Assembly: GCF_014489635.1 (NCBI RefSeq) | Contig: NZ_CP060828.1 | Location: 992,001-1,056,000, forward strand | Source: Streptomyces roseirectus | GTDB lineage: Bacteria > Actinomycetota > Actinomycetes > Streptomycetales > Streptomycetaceae | DNA length: 64,000 nt | Direction of reading: 5' to 3' | Shown: piece after piece, positions 8,280 to 20,822 of the stretch | How the letters are laid out: every line of letters begins with the position of its first letter | Position numbering within the stretch: the first letter of the stretch is position 1 | Notes under the pieces: model-generated | Databases searched by the model: none | The model's input: the letters and a program-made list of their open reading frames with translations, nothing else | What the model was told of the DNA's origin: nothing | Position numbers and translations under genes: made by a program

Positions 8280-9242
8280 ATGACATCGGTGCCCAGCCTG
8301 CTCCAGTTCACCCGGTGCCGCGTCGAGGACAGCGTCCGCGACCTGCTGGGCAAGGAGATCTCCGCGCGGGTCGCGGAGACCGACCTGGAGTCGGACCTCG
8401 ACGACGCGATCCTCGCCGGGATCGGCGCGCACGCCCTGCGCCGCCATCTGCCCGGGGACATCCTGCACCGCGTCCAGGTGTTCACGGCCACCGGCTCCCA
8501 CGCGCTGCTGCTGTCCAACCTGCCCGCGCAGCAGTTCCCGCCCACCCCGGTCAGCGGTTTCGGCGACGAGGCCGAACTCGCCGTCACCAACGCGATCCAC
8601 CTGGGCCTGATCCGCCTCCTGGAGTGCACGCCGTTCGCGGTGCGCTTCGAGAACGACGGCCGGCTCATCCGCAACGTCGTGCCGAACCCGGCGGCGTCGG
8701 GGACCACGAGTTCCTGGGGCGCGGACTCGGAGTTCTTCTGGCACACGGACAACCCGCACCAGCCGTTCGCGCCGCCCGGCTCGGACCCCCGCCTCTACAC
8801 GCCGCCGTACCTGACGTTCTACGCGGTGCGCAACGAGGAGCGGGTGCCCACCGAGGTCGCCGCGCTGGACGACGTCGTCGTCCGGCTCGACGCCCGGACC
8901 CGGCTCGGGCTGATGGCCCCCGACTTCGTGGTGGGCGCGCCGGACTCCAACGACGGCGAGGCCACCCGTTCGCTGTCCGGGGCGCCGGTCCTGGAGACCG
9001 GCCCTGACGGCCGGCACCGGGCGCGCTACGACCGGGGCACGACCAGCGGGCGCACCCCGGAGGCGCAGAAGACGCTGGACGACTGGTCCGCCGTCCTGGG
9101 CACGATCCCGGCGGCCGAACTCGTCCTGGACACCGGGGACTTCCTCATCTTCGACAACTACCGGGTGCTGCACCGCCGCAAGGCGTTCACGCCCCGGCCC
9201 GCGACGACGGCGCGCTGGCTGCGCCGCTGCTACGCCTCCTGA
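8280..9242 (+). CDS. Fe(II)/2-oxoglutarate oxygenase, clavaminate-synthase-like
   Basis: The 320-aa protein belongs to the TauD/clavaminate synthase/VioC group. Iron ligands are visible as HTD in EFFWHTDNPHQPF (about residue 154) and the distal His in YRVLHRRKAF (about 296), with the 2-oxoglutarate-binding Arg in ARWLRRCY (about 311). Relatives hydroxylate or desaturate free or carrier-bound amino acids (Arg, Asn, Lys-type substrates), which would give a hydroxyl for carbamoylation. ATG at 8280 follows CGGAGA. It is tightly packed with its neighbours. The amino-acid substrate is an inference from family and context. Confidence 0.9.
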   Translation: MTSVPSLLQFTRCRVEDSVRDLLGKEISARVAETDLESDLDDAILAGIGAHALRRHLPGDILHRVQVFTATGSHALLLSNLPAQQFPPTPVSGFGDEAELAVTNAIHLGLIRLLECTPFAVRFENDGRLIRNVVPNPAASGTTSSWGADSEFFWHTDNPHQPFAPPGSDPRLYTPPYLTFYAVRNEERVPTEVAALDDVVVRLDARTRLGLMAPDFVVGAPDSNDGEATRSLSGAPVLETGPDGRHRARYDRGTTSGRTPEAQKTLDDWSAVLGTIPAAELVLDTGDFLIFDNYRVLHRRKAFTPRPATTARWLRRCYAS

Positions 9243-9296
9243 CGGCCGTCGCGCACCTCACCCACACCACACTCTCGTCCCACCGAAGGGAACGTC

Positions 9297-10550
9297 ATGG
9301 GCAAGTACCGCGTGGCCGTCATCGGCGGCCGGCCCGCGCCGGTCAGCGGCGCCAAGGAGCTGGGCATCGACGTCGTCCTCGTCCACGAGGAGGGCTCGTA
9401 CGACCCGGCCGTGGCCGAGCACTGCGAGCGCATCCTGCACGCCCCCCTCACCGACGGCCAGGCCATCCTGGACGTGCTGAAGCCGCTGCACGACGAGCGG
9501 CCCTTCGACCGCGTCCTGACGACGACGGAACCGGCGGCGGAGTCGACCGGCTTCGTCGTGGACGCGCTCGGCCTGCCCGGGGTCACCGAGGCGACCGCCC
9601 GCGCCCTCAAGGACAAGGCGCTCACCCGGCAACTGCTGCACGAGCACGGGCTGAGCCCCGTCCGCTACCGGATGGTGGAGAGCGCCGCCGACATCGAGGC
9701 GTTCCGCGCCGAGACCGAGGAACCGATCATCGTCAAGCCGGTCGACGGGGTGGCGAGCCTGCACATCCACCTCGTGCGCGGCCCCGAGGACGTCGAGCCG
9801 GCGTGGCGGGCGCTGACGGAGGCGGGCGTCACCTCGGTGATCGCGGAGGAGTACCTGGAGGGTCCCGTCGTCAGCGTCGACTCGTTCTCGCACGAGGGCC
9901 GGCACCTGACGATCGGGTACTCCGAGTACCGGATGAACGACCGGTACGTGGAGTGGGAGGTCAGCACGCCGAGCCGGTACGCCCTGCCGTGGCTGGCCGA
10001 ACTGCGCGAGCTGACGCCGAAGTTCCTGGACGCGGTGGGCCTGACCGAGGGTCCCTCGCACAGCGAGTTCGTGCTCACCCCGCGCGGCCCGCGCGTCCTG
10101 GAGTCGCACGCCCGCCTCGCCGGCAGCGGCGCCCCCGAACTCGTCCGCCGCGCGTTCGGCCTGAACCTCAACCGGATGTTTTTGACCGTGCCGCTCGGCA
10201 TCGACGAGCTGCCGCAGACCTCGCCGGAGCCGCTGGGCGGGGCGGCGGTGCGGTTCTTCACGCCGGAGCCGGGCACGATCGGCGCGATCGAGGTCCCGGA
10301 GGGCGTCGCGGACGAGGTCCGGCAGGTGCCGGCGGGCGAGACGCCGCTCGTGTTCCTGCCCTACCTCGACGAGTTCATGGACACCGACGTCGCCGTCGTC
10401 ATCGGCAAGAGCCCCGGTGACACCGTGCCGCCGCTGCTGACCGTCGCCGACTGCGTCTCCGGGTACGTCATCGCCTCCGGGCGTGACGCGGACGACGCCG
10501 TCGCCAAGTGCGACGCCGTCAACGAGCGGATCCGGTTCCGGACGAGCTGA
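9297..10550 (+). CDS. ATP-grasp ligase 1
   Basis: The 417-aa protein has an N-terminal pre-grasp Rossmann-like domain (YRVAVIGGRPAPVSGAKELG), then the ATP-grasp core with IIVKPVDGVAS (about residue 142), a VIAEEYLEGPVVSVDSF segment, and the catalytic SHSEFVLTPRGPRVLESHAR stretch carrying the metal-binding Glu and Arg. A C-terminal region follows, as in amino-acid ligases such as L-amino acid alpha-ligases and carnosine-synthase-like enzymes. Such enzymes join a carboxylate, via acyl-phosphate, to an amine. With the second ATP-grasp gene downstream it probably builds amide bonds in the cluster product. The RBS GAAGGG precedes the ATG. Confidence 0.9.
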   Translation: MGKYRVAVIGGRPAPVSGAKELGIDVVLVHEEGSYDPAVAEHCERILHAPLTDGQAILDVLKPLHDERPFDRVLTTTEPAAESTGFVVDALGLPGVTEATARALKDKALTRQLLHEHGLSPVRYRMVESAADIEAFRAETEEPIIVKPVDGVASLHIHLVRGPEDVEPAWRALTEAGVTSVIAEEYLEGPVVSVDSFSHEGRHLTIGYSEYRMNDRYVEWEVSTPSRYALPWLAELRELTPKFLDAVGLTEGPSHSEFVLTPRGPRVLESHARLAGSGAPELVRRAFGLNLNRMFLTVPLGIDELPQTSPEPLGGAAVRFFTPEPGTIGAIEVPEGVADEVRQVPAGETPLVFLPYLDEFMDTDVAVVIGKSPGDTVPPLLTVADCVSGYVIASGRDADDAVAKCDAVNERIRFRTS

Positions 10551-10636
10551 CGGCACCCCCCGCTGTGTCCCGCCGGGCGGCTCCGTGCCGCCCGGCCCCT
10601 CGTCCGCACCCCCGTCCACTTGGGAGGGAAGCACCC

Positions 10637-10912
10637 GTGAAGACGTTCACTTCCACGGCCCCGCCACCGGGCGCCCAGGGCCGGCCCGTCGAGCACCTGA
10701 ACCTCGTCCGGCGTCTCGTCGAGGAGCAGTACACCGGCGAGGAACCCCTCACCCGGGCCGCGCTCCACCTCATCGACTGCGCCCGCGACATCGTGGCCCA
10801 GCTCCCGGCGGGCGACCTCGACGCCGCCCGCCACGCCCTCGGCTCGGCGCGCGCCGCCGTCGTCTCCGCGACCTGCGCGGTCGGCATGGTCCACGACAAG
10901 GAGCGGGCATGA
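10637..10912 (+). CDS. 91-aa protein of unknown function
   Basis: The GTG start has an excellent RBS (GGGAGGGA). The sequence has no membrane segment and is probably an all-helical cytosolic protein (LNLVRRLVEEQYTGEEPLTRAALHLIDCARDIVAQL). I do not recognise the family. Its stop overlaps the ATG of the second ATP-grasp gene by 4 bp, so the two are translationally coupled, and it may be a partner of that ligase or of an oxygenase. Confidence 0.75.
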   Translation: MKTFTSTAPPPGAQGRPVEHLNLVRRLVEEQYTGEEPLTRAALHLIDCARDIVAQLPAGDLDAARHALGSARAAVVSATCAVGMVHDKERA

Positions 10913-12159
10913 GCGGCCACGTCCTCGTCGTCCACCGCTGGCGCGACCGGTACGCCCACTACGAGGACTACCTCGACCACCGCGCCCACCGCGTCACCTA
11001 CGTGACGACCCCGCTGGGCCTGCCGTCCGTGCCCGGCGGCGCGGCGGACGTCCGGGTCGTGCCGGCCACCGACGACCCGCACGCCGTGTGGGACGCCGTC
11101 GGTGAACTCGGCGCCCGCTTCGGCACCCCGGAGCGGGTCGTCGCCCTCAACGAGGGCGATCTCGACACGGCCGCGCTGGTGCGCGAACGCCTCGGCTGCG
11201 CGGGCCAGCGCCCCGACGAACTGGCCCGCTTCCGCGACAAGCTCGTCATGAACCGCGTCGTGCGGGACGGCGGTCTGCCGCTGCCGGCGTTCGCCGACGC
11301 CCCCGACGAGGCGGCCGTCCTGGCGTTCGCCGAGCGGGAGGGCTGGCCGGTGGTGGTCAAGCCGCGCCGGGGCACCGCCAGCCGGGGCGTCGTCCGCCTC
11401 GACGGCCCCGCCGACCTGCCCCTGCTGCACACCCTCCCGCCGGAGCCGCGCCTGGTGCAGCGCTACTGCCCCGACGCGATCGTCCACATCGACGGCCTGT
11501 GGACGGGCACCGCGCTCGGCCCGTGGCGCGCCTCCCGGTACGTCAACACGTGCGTCGACTTCGCCGAGGGCGTGACCCTGGGCTCCGTCGAGATCGACGA
11601 CGGTGAACTCCTCGCCGCGCTGGGCGAGTTCACCGCCCGCGCGGCCGGCGCGCTGAGCGATGAGCCCTGGGTGTTCCACATGGAGGCGTTCGTCGGCACC
11701 GCGTCCGACGGCTCCCCCGAGATCCGCTTCCTGGAGGCCGGCTACCGGGCCGGCGGGGCGGAGATCCCGTTCGTGTGGCGCGAGGTGCACGGCATCGACC
11801 TGATGCGCGCGGCGATGGACGTCCAGCTCGGCCGCCGGCCCGCCCTGCCCGTGCCCGAGGAGTGGCGCACGGCCGGCTGGCTCCTCGTCCCCTCCCCCGT
11901 CCCGGCGCCCTGCCGGGTCACCTCCTTCGAGCCGCCGAGCCCGCAGGACGGCCCCTACGCGTCCGTGATCCCCGCCGTCGGGCAGGTCATCCCGCGCGCG
12001 GGCGGCTACGAGCACATCGGCGCCCGCTTCCGCTTCCGGGGCGCCACCAGCGCGGACGTCGAGAAGGCCGTCCTGCGCACCGCCGCCCGCTTCCGCATGG
12101 AGTGCGTCCCCACCACGGCCCCCGGGCCTGGCCGAGTGGTGTGCGGGCTGGACCGGTGA
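10909..12159 (+). CDS. ATP-grasp ligase 2
   Basis: The 416-aa protein begins [13 protein letters not shown] and has the ATP-grasp core [19 protein letters not shown] (about residue 145), a lid segment [16 protein letters not shown], and the catalytic FHMEAF...[17 protein letters not shown] region. It is distantly related to the first ATP-grasp gene and probably makes a different amide or activates a different acid. It overlaps the preceding small gene (ATGA) and the following carA (GTGA), so the three form one coupled block. Substrates cannot be read from sequence. Confidence 0.88.
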   Translation: MSGHVLVVHRWRDRYAHYEDYLDHRAHRVTYVTTPLGLPSVPGGAADVRVVPATDDPHAVWDAVGELGARFGTPERVVALNEGDLDTAALVRERLGCAGQRPDELARFRDKLVMNRVVRDGGLPLPAFADAPDEAAVLAFAEREGWPVVVKPRRGTASRGVVRLDGPADLPLLHTLPPEPRLVQRYCPDAIVHIDGLWTGTALGPWRASRYVNTCVDFAEGVTLGSVEIDDGELLAALGEFTARAAGALSDEPWVFHMEAFVGTASDGSPEIRFLEAGYRAGGAEIPFVWREVHGIDLMRAAMDVQLGRRPALPVPEEWRTAGWLLVPSPVPAPCRVTSFEPPSPQDGPYASVIPAVGQVIPRAGGYEHIGARFRFRGATSADVEKAVLRTAARFRMECVPTTAPGPGRVVCGLDR

Positions 12160-13275
12160 CGCCCGCGCTCCTCGTCCTGGAGGACGGCCGCCTCTTCCCC
12201 GGCCGCGCGTTCGGCGCCGTCGGGCAGACCTTCGGCGAGGCGGTCTTCTCCACGGGCATGACCGGCTATCAGGAGACCCTGACCGATCCGTCGTACGACC
12301 GTCAGATCGTGGTGGCGACCGCGCCGCAGATCGGGAACACGGGCTGGAACGACGAGGACGACGAGTCGGCGCGGATCTGGGTCGCCGGCTACGTCGTCCG
12401 CGACCCGGCACGGGTGCCCTCCAACTGGCGGTCCCGGCGGTCGCTGGACGCGGAACTCGTCGCCCAGGGCGTCGTGGGGATCGCCGGGGTCGACACCCGT
12501 GCGCTGACCCGGCACCTGCGCGAGCGGGGTGCCATGCGCGCCGGGATCTTCTCCGGGTCCTTCGGCCCGGCCGCCGAGTTGGTGGCCCTGGTGCGGGCGC
12601 AGGCGCCGATGACGGGCGCGTCGCTGTACGAGGAGGTGACGGCCGAGGAGGCGTACGTCGTCCCCGCGATCGGCGAGAAGCGGTTCACCGTCGCGGCGAT
12701 CGACCTCGGCATCAAGGGCATGACGCCGCACCGGATGGCCGAGCGGGGCATCGAGGTGCACGTCCTGCCCGCGACGGCGACCGCTTCCGACGTGTACGCC
12801 GTCGCCCCCGACGGCGTCTTCTTCTCCAACGGTCCCGGTGACCCGGCGACCGCCGACGGACCCGTCGCGCTCATGCGTGAAGTCCTGCGCAGGGGAACCC
12901 CGTTGTTCGGGATCTGCTTCGGTCACCAGATCCTGGGGCGCGCGCTCGGGTTCGGGACGTACAAGCTGAAGTACGGGCACCGGGGCATCAACCAGCCCGT
13001 GCGGGACCGCACGACCGGCAAGGTCGAAGTGACCGCCCACAACCACGGGTTCGCGGTCGACGCGCCGCTCGACAAGGTCACGGAGACGGAGTTCGGGCGG
13101 GCCGAGGTCTCCCACGTCTGTCTCAACGACGGTGTGGTGGAGGGGCTTCGGCTGCTGGACCGGCCGGCGTTCTCCGTGCAGTACCACCCCGAGGCGGCGG
13201 CGGGGCCGCACGACGCCGCGTATCTCTTCGACCGCTTCACCTCTTCGATGAGTACCGCTCTGTTGGAGGGCCAGC

Positions 13276-13283
<8 letters not shown>
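12156..13283 (+). CDS. carA: carbamoyl-phosphate synthase small subunit (glutaminase)
   Basis: CarA supplies ammonia from glutamine to CarB. The 375-aa protein has the N-terminal CPSase domain ([34 protein letters not shown]) and the C-terminal class I glutaminase with the nucleophile Cys in [11 protein letters not shown] (about residue 253) and the His-Glu pair in QYHPEA (about 343). The GTG start overlaps the stop of ATP-grasp 2 (GTGA), and the 3' end overlaps carB by 8 bp. A carAB pair inside a biosynthetic island next to a carbamoyltransferase, and without pyrB/pyrC/pyrF neighbours, suggests a dedicated carbamoyl-phosphate supply rather than the pyrimidine operon copy. Confidence 0.97.
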
Positions 13284-16650
<3,367 letters not shown>

Positions 16651-17211
16651 CGCTGGACCTTGAGCCAGGCGGGGCGGCGGGCGAGGAAGCCGGAGATGGA
16701 GCCGGCGGCGAGCACGATGGACAGGTTGACCGTGAGGGCGACGGCGATCTGGACGGAGCCGAGCAGGATGCCCTGGAGGAGGACGTTGCCGTCGTCGGGG
16801 TTGACGAACTGGGGGATCAGCGAGAGGTACATGATGGCGATCTTGGGGTTGAGCAGGTTGGTGACCAGGCCCATCGTGAACAGCTTGCGCGGGGTGTCCG
16901 GCGGTATCTCCTGGGGGGCGAAGACGGAGATGCCGCCGGGCTTCAGCGCGGTCCAGGCGAGGTAGCCGAGGTAGAGGGCGCCGGCGAGTTTCACCGCGAC
17001 GTACAGCTCGGGGACCGCGATGAACACGACGGAGAGGCCGAGGTTGGTGATGATCAGGTAGACCAGGAAGCCGACGGCGACGCCGCCCAGGGATATGACG
17101 CCGGCGCGGCGCCCTTGGGTGATGCTCCGGGAGACCAGGTAGATCATGTTCGGTCCCGGGGTGAGCACCATGCCCAGCGCCACCAGGGCGACGCCGATGA
17201 TGCCGCTCGTC

Positions 17212-17802
17212 TCAACCATGTCCGTCCTCGTTGTTCTGTGGGTGTGCCGTCGCCGTGGCCGTGCGCGCGTCGGGCGCGCGGATGCCGCGCCTGGCGTCGT
17301 GGAGGCTGTGGCGGATGTCGTGCAGGAGGTGGCGTGTGAGCACGCCGAGGGTGAGTCTCAGGTCGGGGAGGCGGGGGTCCTCGCGCTCCCAGTCGTCGGC
17401 GGTGAGGGCCGTGAGGCGGTCGGCGAGGGCCGTGGCGGCGCGGCCGAGTTCGCCCGCTACCTGTCGGGCGTCCTCGTCGCAATAGCGTGTGGGGGAGTTT
17501 GTCACCTCGGAACTCGGTGCAATGTTCCGGGGTTCGCCGAGCATTGTGTCGAGTTGGCGGCGGAAGAGGAGGCACATGTCGCGGACGTGGCAGCCGTGTT
17601 CCAGGACGGTCCAGGCGGGGGTGCCCGCGCAGGAGCGGGTGACGTCGGGGCCCGCCAGGACGTGCTGCCAGTCGGTGGTGGTGTCCCGTAGCAGGTCAGG
17701 GGCGGTGTGCCGGTCGCAGGTCGCGGGGTCGAAGGCGCAGCGGGGGCAGGCGGGCGGGGTGCGTGGGGGGCGGTTCTGTGAGGTGTGCGCTATGACGTTC
17801 AC
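17212..17802 (-). CDS. DinB/mycothiol-maleylpyruvate-isomerase-like protein
   Basis: The 196-aa predicted four-helix-bundle protein starts with a Cys-containing segment (ACPRCAFDPATCDRH) and carries the metal-site pattern of the DinB/MDMPI_N superfamily: WTVLEHGCHVRDM near the middle and HLLHDIRHSLHDAR near the end. Members are zinc-dependent thiol transferases that use mycothiol or bacillithiol. GTG at 17802 is chosen because upstream codons are low-complexity; GGAAGG lies about 13 nt upstream. It is coupled to the LysE-like gene and divergent from the MocR gene, so it is probably under MocR control. Confidence 0.75.
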   Translation of the reverse strand: MNVIAHTSQNRPPRTPPACPRCAFDPATCDRHTAPDLLRDTTTDWQHVLAGPDVTRSCAGTPAWTVLEHGCHVRDMCLLFRRQLDTMLGEPRNIAPSSEVTNSPTRYCDEDARQVAGELGRAATALADRLTALTADDWEREDPRLPDLRLTLGVLTRHLLHDIRHSLHDARRGIRAPDARTATATAHPQNNEDGHG

Positions 17803-18003
17803 CGTGCTGTGACCGCCTTCCGTGTGGGGGGTGGCGTGCCGCCCTGGCGCCTGATTGCTCGTCGTGCCGGGTTGCCTCGGGGCGGGCTCGGGCCGATGGT
17901 GAGTGTATGTCGGTTCAAGGGTCGGTTCAATAAGACCCTTTGCCAGGCGTTGCTCTTGGTGCAATCGAACTGCTTGGATACGTGGTGCACGGAAGGAGGG
18001 GTG
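17803..18003. promoter_or_regulatory. MocR divergent promoter with direct and inverted repeats
   Basis: The intergenic region holds two direct copies of GTCGGTTCAA (17909-17918 and 17921-17930), spaced by 12 bp start to start, and an inverted repeat AAGGGTC...GACCCTT (17917-17923 and 17934-17940, 10-bp spacer). Direct repeats next to the gene are typical of MocR/GabR operators. This is the likely site where the MocR protein controls itself and the divergent dinB-lysE pair. Confidence 0.6.
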
Positions 18004-19341
18004 GTGAGGAACTACCAGAGCGTGGCCGACGCGGTCGCCGAGGAGATCAGGGCCGGCCGTCTCAGGGCGGGCGACCGGCTGCCGCCCCAGCGTGACTTCG
18101 CGCGGTTGCACAACATCGCCGCCTCCACCGCGACCCGCGTCTACCAGGAGCTGGCCCGTCGGGGGCTGACGGTCGGCGAGGTGGGTCGCGGGACTTTCGT
18201 GTGCGCCACGGCCGGTGCCCCGTCGGGCGCGGGGTCCGCCGGGGCGGCGGACGGGCGGGTGGATCTGGAGCTGAACTATCCGGTGGTGCCGGAGCAGAAC
18301 GAGCTGCTGGCGGCGGGGCTCACTCGGCTGCTGCGGCCGGAGCTGCTGGGCGCGGCGATGCGGTCGGCGGGTCCGGTGGGGGCGCCCGCGGTGCGGGAGG
18401 CGGCGGCGGATCTGCTGGCGCGGGCGGGGTGGCGGCCCGATCCGGCGCGGGTGCTGTTCTCGGGCAGTGGCCGGCAGGCGATCTCGGCGGCGGTCGCGGC
18501 GCTGGCGCCGCCGGGGGCGCGGCTGGGGGTGGAGGAACTGACGTATCCGGCGCTGAAGGCGATCGCGGGCCGGCTGGGTGTGACGCTGGTGCCGCTGGCG
18601 ATGGACGGGTCGGGGCTGGTGCCGGAGGCGGTGGCCGAGGCGCATCGCGCTCAGCCGCTGCACGCGGTGTACGTGCAGCCGGCGCTGCACAATCCGCTGT
18701 CGCTGTCGATGCCTCGGGAGCGGCTGGAGCGGCTGGCGGAGGTGCTGACGGAGCTGGGGATCCACGCGATCGAGGACGGTGTGTGGTCGTTCCTGTGTGA
18801 CGGTCCGCCGCTGGCGTCGCTGGCGCCGGAGCTGACGGTGCTGGTGGACAGCCTGTCCAAGCGGCTCGCGCCGGGGCTCTCGCTGGGTCTGGTGGTGGCG
18901 CCCGCGTCGGTCGCCAACAGCGTGTCGGTGTCGCTGCGTTCGGGCGGCTGGACGCCGATGCGGTTCGCGATGGAGGCGATGTACCACTGGCAGGCGGACG
19001 ACAGTGTGGCGGCGATCGTGGCGGCGAAGCGCCGGCAGGCCAGGCAGCGGCAGGAGCTCGCCCAGGGTCACCTCGGTGGTTTCGTGACCCGGGGCGACCC
19101 CCGCTCGTACTACCGCTGGTGGGAGCTGCCCCACCCCTGGCGTGCCGACACGTTCGTGGCCGCGGCCGCGCGGTACGGCATCGCGGTGACCCCGGCGGCG
19201 GCGTTCGCGGTGGACCCGCGCCGGGTGCCGAACGCGGTCCGGCTGGGCCTCGCCTCGCCCGCCGCCGACACGCTGTCGCGCGCTCTCGCCACGCTGGCCG
19301 ATCTGGCGCGGTCCGCGCCGGACGACCTGGTGACGGACTGA
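18004..19341 (+). CDS. MocR/GabR-type PLP-dependent GntR regulator
   Basis: The N-terminal winged helix (about 1-75; AVAEEIRAGRLRAGDRLPPQ, IAASTATRVYQELARRG) is fused to a fold-type I aminotransferase domain. The PLP lysine is in SLSKRLAPG (about residue 286), preceded by the Tyr/Asp motifs VYVQPALHNPLSLSM and IEDGVWSFL. Length of 445 aa is normal. GTG 18004 is preferred over GTG 18001 because AAGGAGG is then 4 nt away. MocR proteins sense amino acids or PLP adducts and usually control a neighbouring transport or metabolism gene; here that is the divergent dinB-lysE operon and possibly the carbamoyltransferase island. Confidence 0.92.
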   Translation: MRNYQSVADAVAEEIRAGRLRAGDRLPPQRDFARLHNIAASTATRVYQELARRGLTVGEVGRGTFVCATAGAPSGAGSAGAADGRVDLELNYPVVPEQNELLAAGLTRLLRPELLGAAMRSAGPVGAPAVREAAADLLARAGWRPDPARVLFSGSGRQAISAAVAALAPPGARLGVEELTYPALKAIAGRLGVTLVPLAMDGSGLVPEAVAEAHRAQPLHAVYVQPALHNPLSLSMPRERLERLAEVLTELGIHAIEDGVWSFLCDGPPLASLAPELTVLVDSLSKRLAPGLSLGLVVAPASVANSVSVSLRSGGWTPMRFAMEAMYHWQADDSVAAIVAAKRRQARQRQELAQGHLGGFVTRGDPRSYYRWWELPHPWRADTFVAAAARYGIAVTPAAAFAVDPRRVPNAVRLGLASPAADTLSRALATLADLARSAPDDLVTD

Positions 19342-19749
19342 ACGGCTCCGGGGGCGCGTTTCGGTCAACCTTCCGGCCGAGGTGGCCGAAAAGGCGACCG
19401 GATAGTCAATTGCGGCCCCAGGCGGAGTCCCGCCGGGTGCGCCGCCCGCAGCTCGCCGGCCGGTCGCGCCATGCCTCTGAAGTGCGCGTATGGCAAGCGA
19501 AGGAAACGTTGACGATCCGAGACATAGATCCCCCGAGCACTGTGATCATTCCGACGTTTGAACGTTGACCATTCGTTTTCCGCCACGCTTTACACGCGTG
19601 ACCTCTCTGCACCCTGTCCGTCCGTCGCCTCCCTTTGTCGCCGAATTCTTTTTGTCTGGCGGCGCACCCATTCTGTAGAAAGTCCGTCCACGGAACGAGC
19701 ACGCCCTGCCATCGTGATCGCGCAACGCCACAACACGAAGGACAGGCGA
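19342..19749. promoter_or_regulatory. 400-bp intergenic leader before LuxR gene
   Basis: No gene-like frame is visible. The stretch 19540-19680 is clearly AT-richer than the rest of the window (for example around TTCGTTTTCCGC and GAATTCTTTTTGTCTGG), as expected for a promoter or an imported segment. A frame open from TTG 19558 joins the LuxR gene, but it has no ribosome binding site and an unconvincing sequence. Confidence 0.45.
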
Positions 19750-20775
19750 ATGTGTCGATCTGCGGACATGGATGCATCCCTCCGCGGGGAAGTTACTCTC
19801 TGCGACGAAGGGCTCCAGCGCTACCGAGAGGCACTGGAGGTGGGCCGCCTGTCGGGCGACGTCCCGTCCTGTCTCACCGAGTACCGGCTGGTCAGGCCGC
19901 TGCTCGGCCGGACCGACTCCTTCGTCCCGGTGCCGCCCAGGGTCGCCGAATCAGAGGTGTCCCGGCCGATGCAACGGAAAATCGAAAAGTATCAGGGAAT
20001 CCTGACGTCCCTGCACTCCTCCTTTCACGCGGCGGACCTTGTTTACCGGAATGCTCATTTGCGCGCCGAGCCTTCGATCGAGCCGCTGAGCGGTGAGGCG
20101 GTGATTGGCGAGGCGCTGCGGCTCGCGGTGGCGTCCTGCAAGGACGAATTGCTGACCGCGCAACCGGGCGGCGGCCGGGCGCCGGAACTCCTCGGCGAGG
20201 CGCTGCCCCGCGATCTCGCGCTGCTGCGCCGGGGCGTGCGCCAGCGCACCCTGTACCAGCACAGCGTGCGCTCGCACCAGCCGACGCTGACCTACATCGA
20301 GCGGGTCCTCGCCGAGGGCGCGAAGGTCCGGACGCTGGAGGAGATCTTCGAGCGGGTCATCATCTGTGACCGCTCGGTCGCCTTCATCCCCGGTTCCCCG
20401 GAGCGGCACACCGCCGCGCTCGCCATCCGGCACACGGGCATCGTCGACTTCCTCATCAAGGTGTTCGAGCACATGTGGGATCGCGCGCAGACCGTCTCCA
20501 TCACCATGGACCAGTACCGCCCCGACCTGCTCACCGACTCCGTGCGGCGCACGGTCCTGCGCATGGTGGTGGCCGGCCACACGGACGAGAGCATCGCCGC
20601 CCGCCTCGGCGTCAGCACCCGTACGGTCTCCACGCACATCAAGAAGGTCTCCGACGCGCTCGGCAGCCGCAGCCGCGCGGAGCTGGGGTTCCTCGTGTCC
20701 CAGCGAAGACTCCTGGAACAGGAGAGACCGCTCTCCGCCGCAGCCGAGGGGAAAAGACGGGGCGTTTCACCCTGA
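19750..20775 (+). CDS. LuxR-type helix-turn-helix regulator
   Basis: The 341-aa protein has a C-terminal LuxR/GerE DNA-binding domain (about residues 270-320): VLRMVVAGHTDESIAARLGVSTRTVSTHIKKV. The N-terminal two thirds (LSGEAVIGEALRLAVASCKDELLTAQPG, LRRGVRQRTLYQHSVRSHQPT, KVRTLEEIFERVIICDRSVAFIPG) resemble the effector domain of streptomycete LuxR-like single regulators related to TrmB-type sensors, with no receiver or ATPase domain. ATG 19750 is chosen for AAGGA 8 nt upstream. The stop lies 45 bp before the decarboxylase, so it is probably the pathway-specific regulator of the decarboxylase-sulfotransferase-P450 cluster. Confidence 0.87.
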   Translation: MCRSADMDASLRGEVTLCDEGLQRYREALEVGRLSGDVPSCLTEYRLVRPLLGRTDSFVPVPPRVAESEVSRPMQRKIEKYQGILTSLHSSFHAADLVYRNAHLRAEPSIEPLSGEAVIGEALRLAVASCKDELLTAQPGGGRAPELLGEALPRDLALLRRGVRQRTLYQHSVRSHQPTLTYIERVLAEGAKVRTLEEIFERVIICDRSVAFIPGSPERHTAALAIRHTGIVDFLIKVFEHMWDRAQTVSITMDQYRPDLLTDSVRRTVLRMVVAGHTDESIAARLGVSTRTVSTHIKKVSDALGSRSRAELGFLVSQRRLLEQERPLSAAAEGKRRGVSP

Positions 20776-20781
20776 TGCGAA

Positions 20782-20822
20782 CATGGGCAGTTGTTTCCCC
20801 TGAGGGGTGACAACTACCCATG
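20782..20822. promoter_or_regulatory. 41-bp inverted repeat covering RBS and start codon
   Basis: CATGGGcAGTTGT..CCCC and GGGG..ACAACTaCCCATG form a near-perfect inverted repeat with a TGA loop: 6 + 6 + 4 pairs, with one mismatch and a two-base weak position. The right arm contains both the GAGGGGTG ribosome binding site and the ATG of the decarboxylase gene. As RNA it would fold over the start codon; as DNA it could be the operator of the upstream LuxR protein. Confidence 0.8.
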
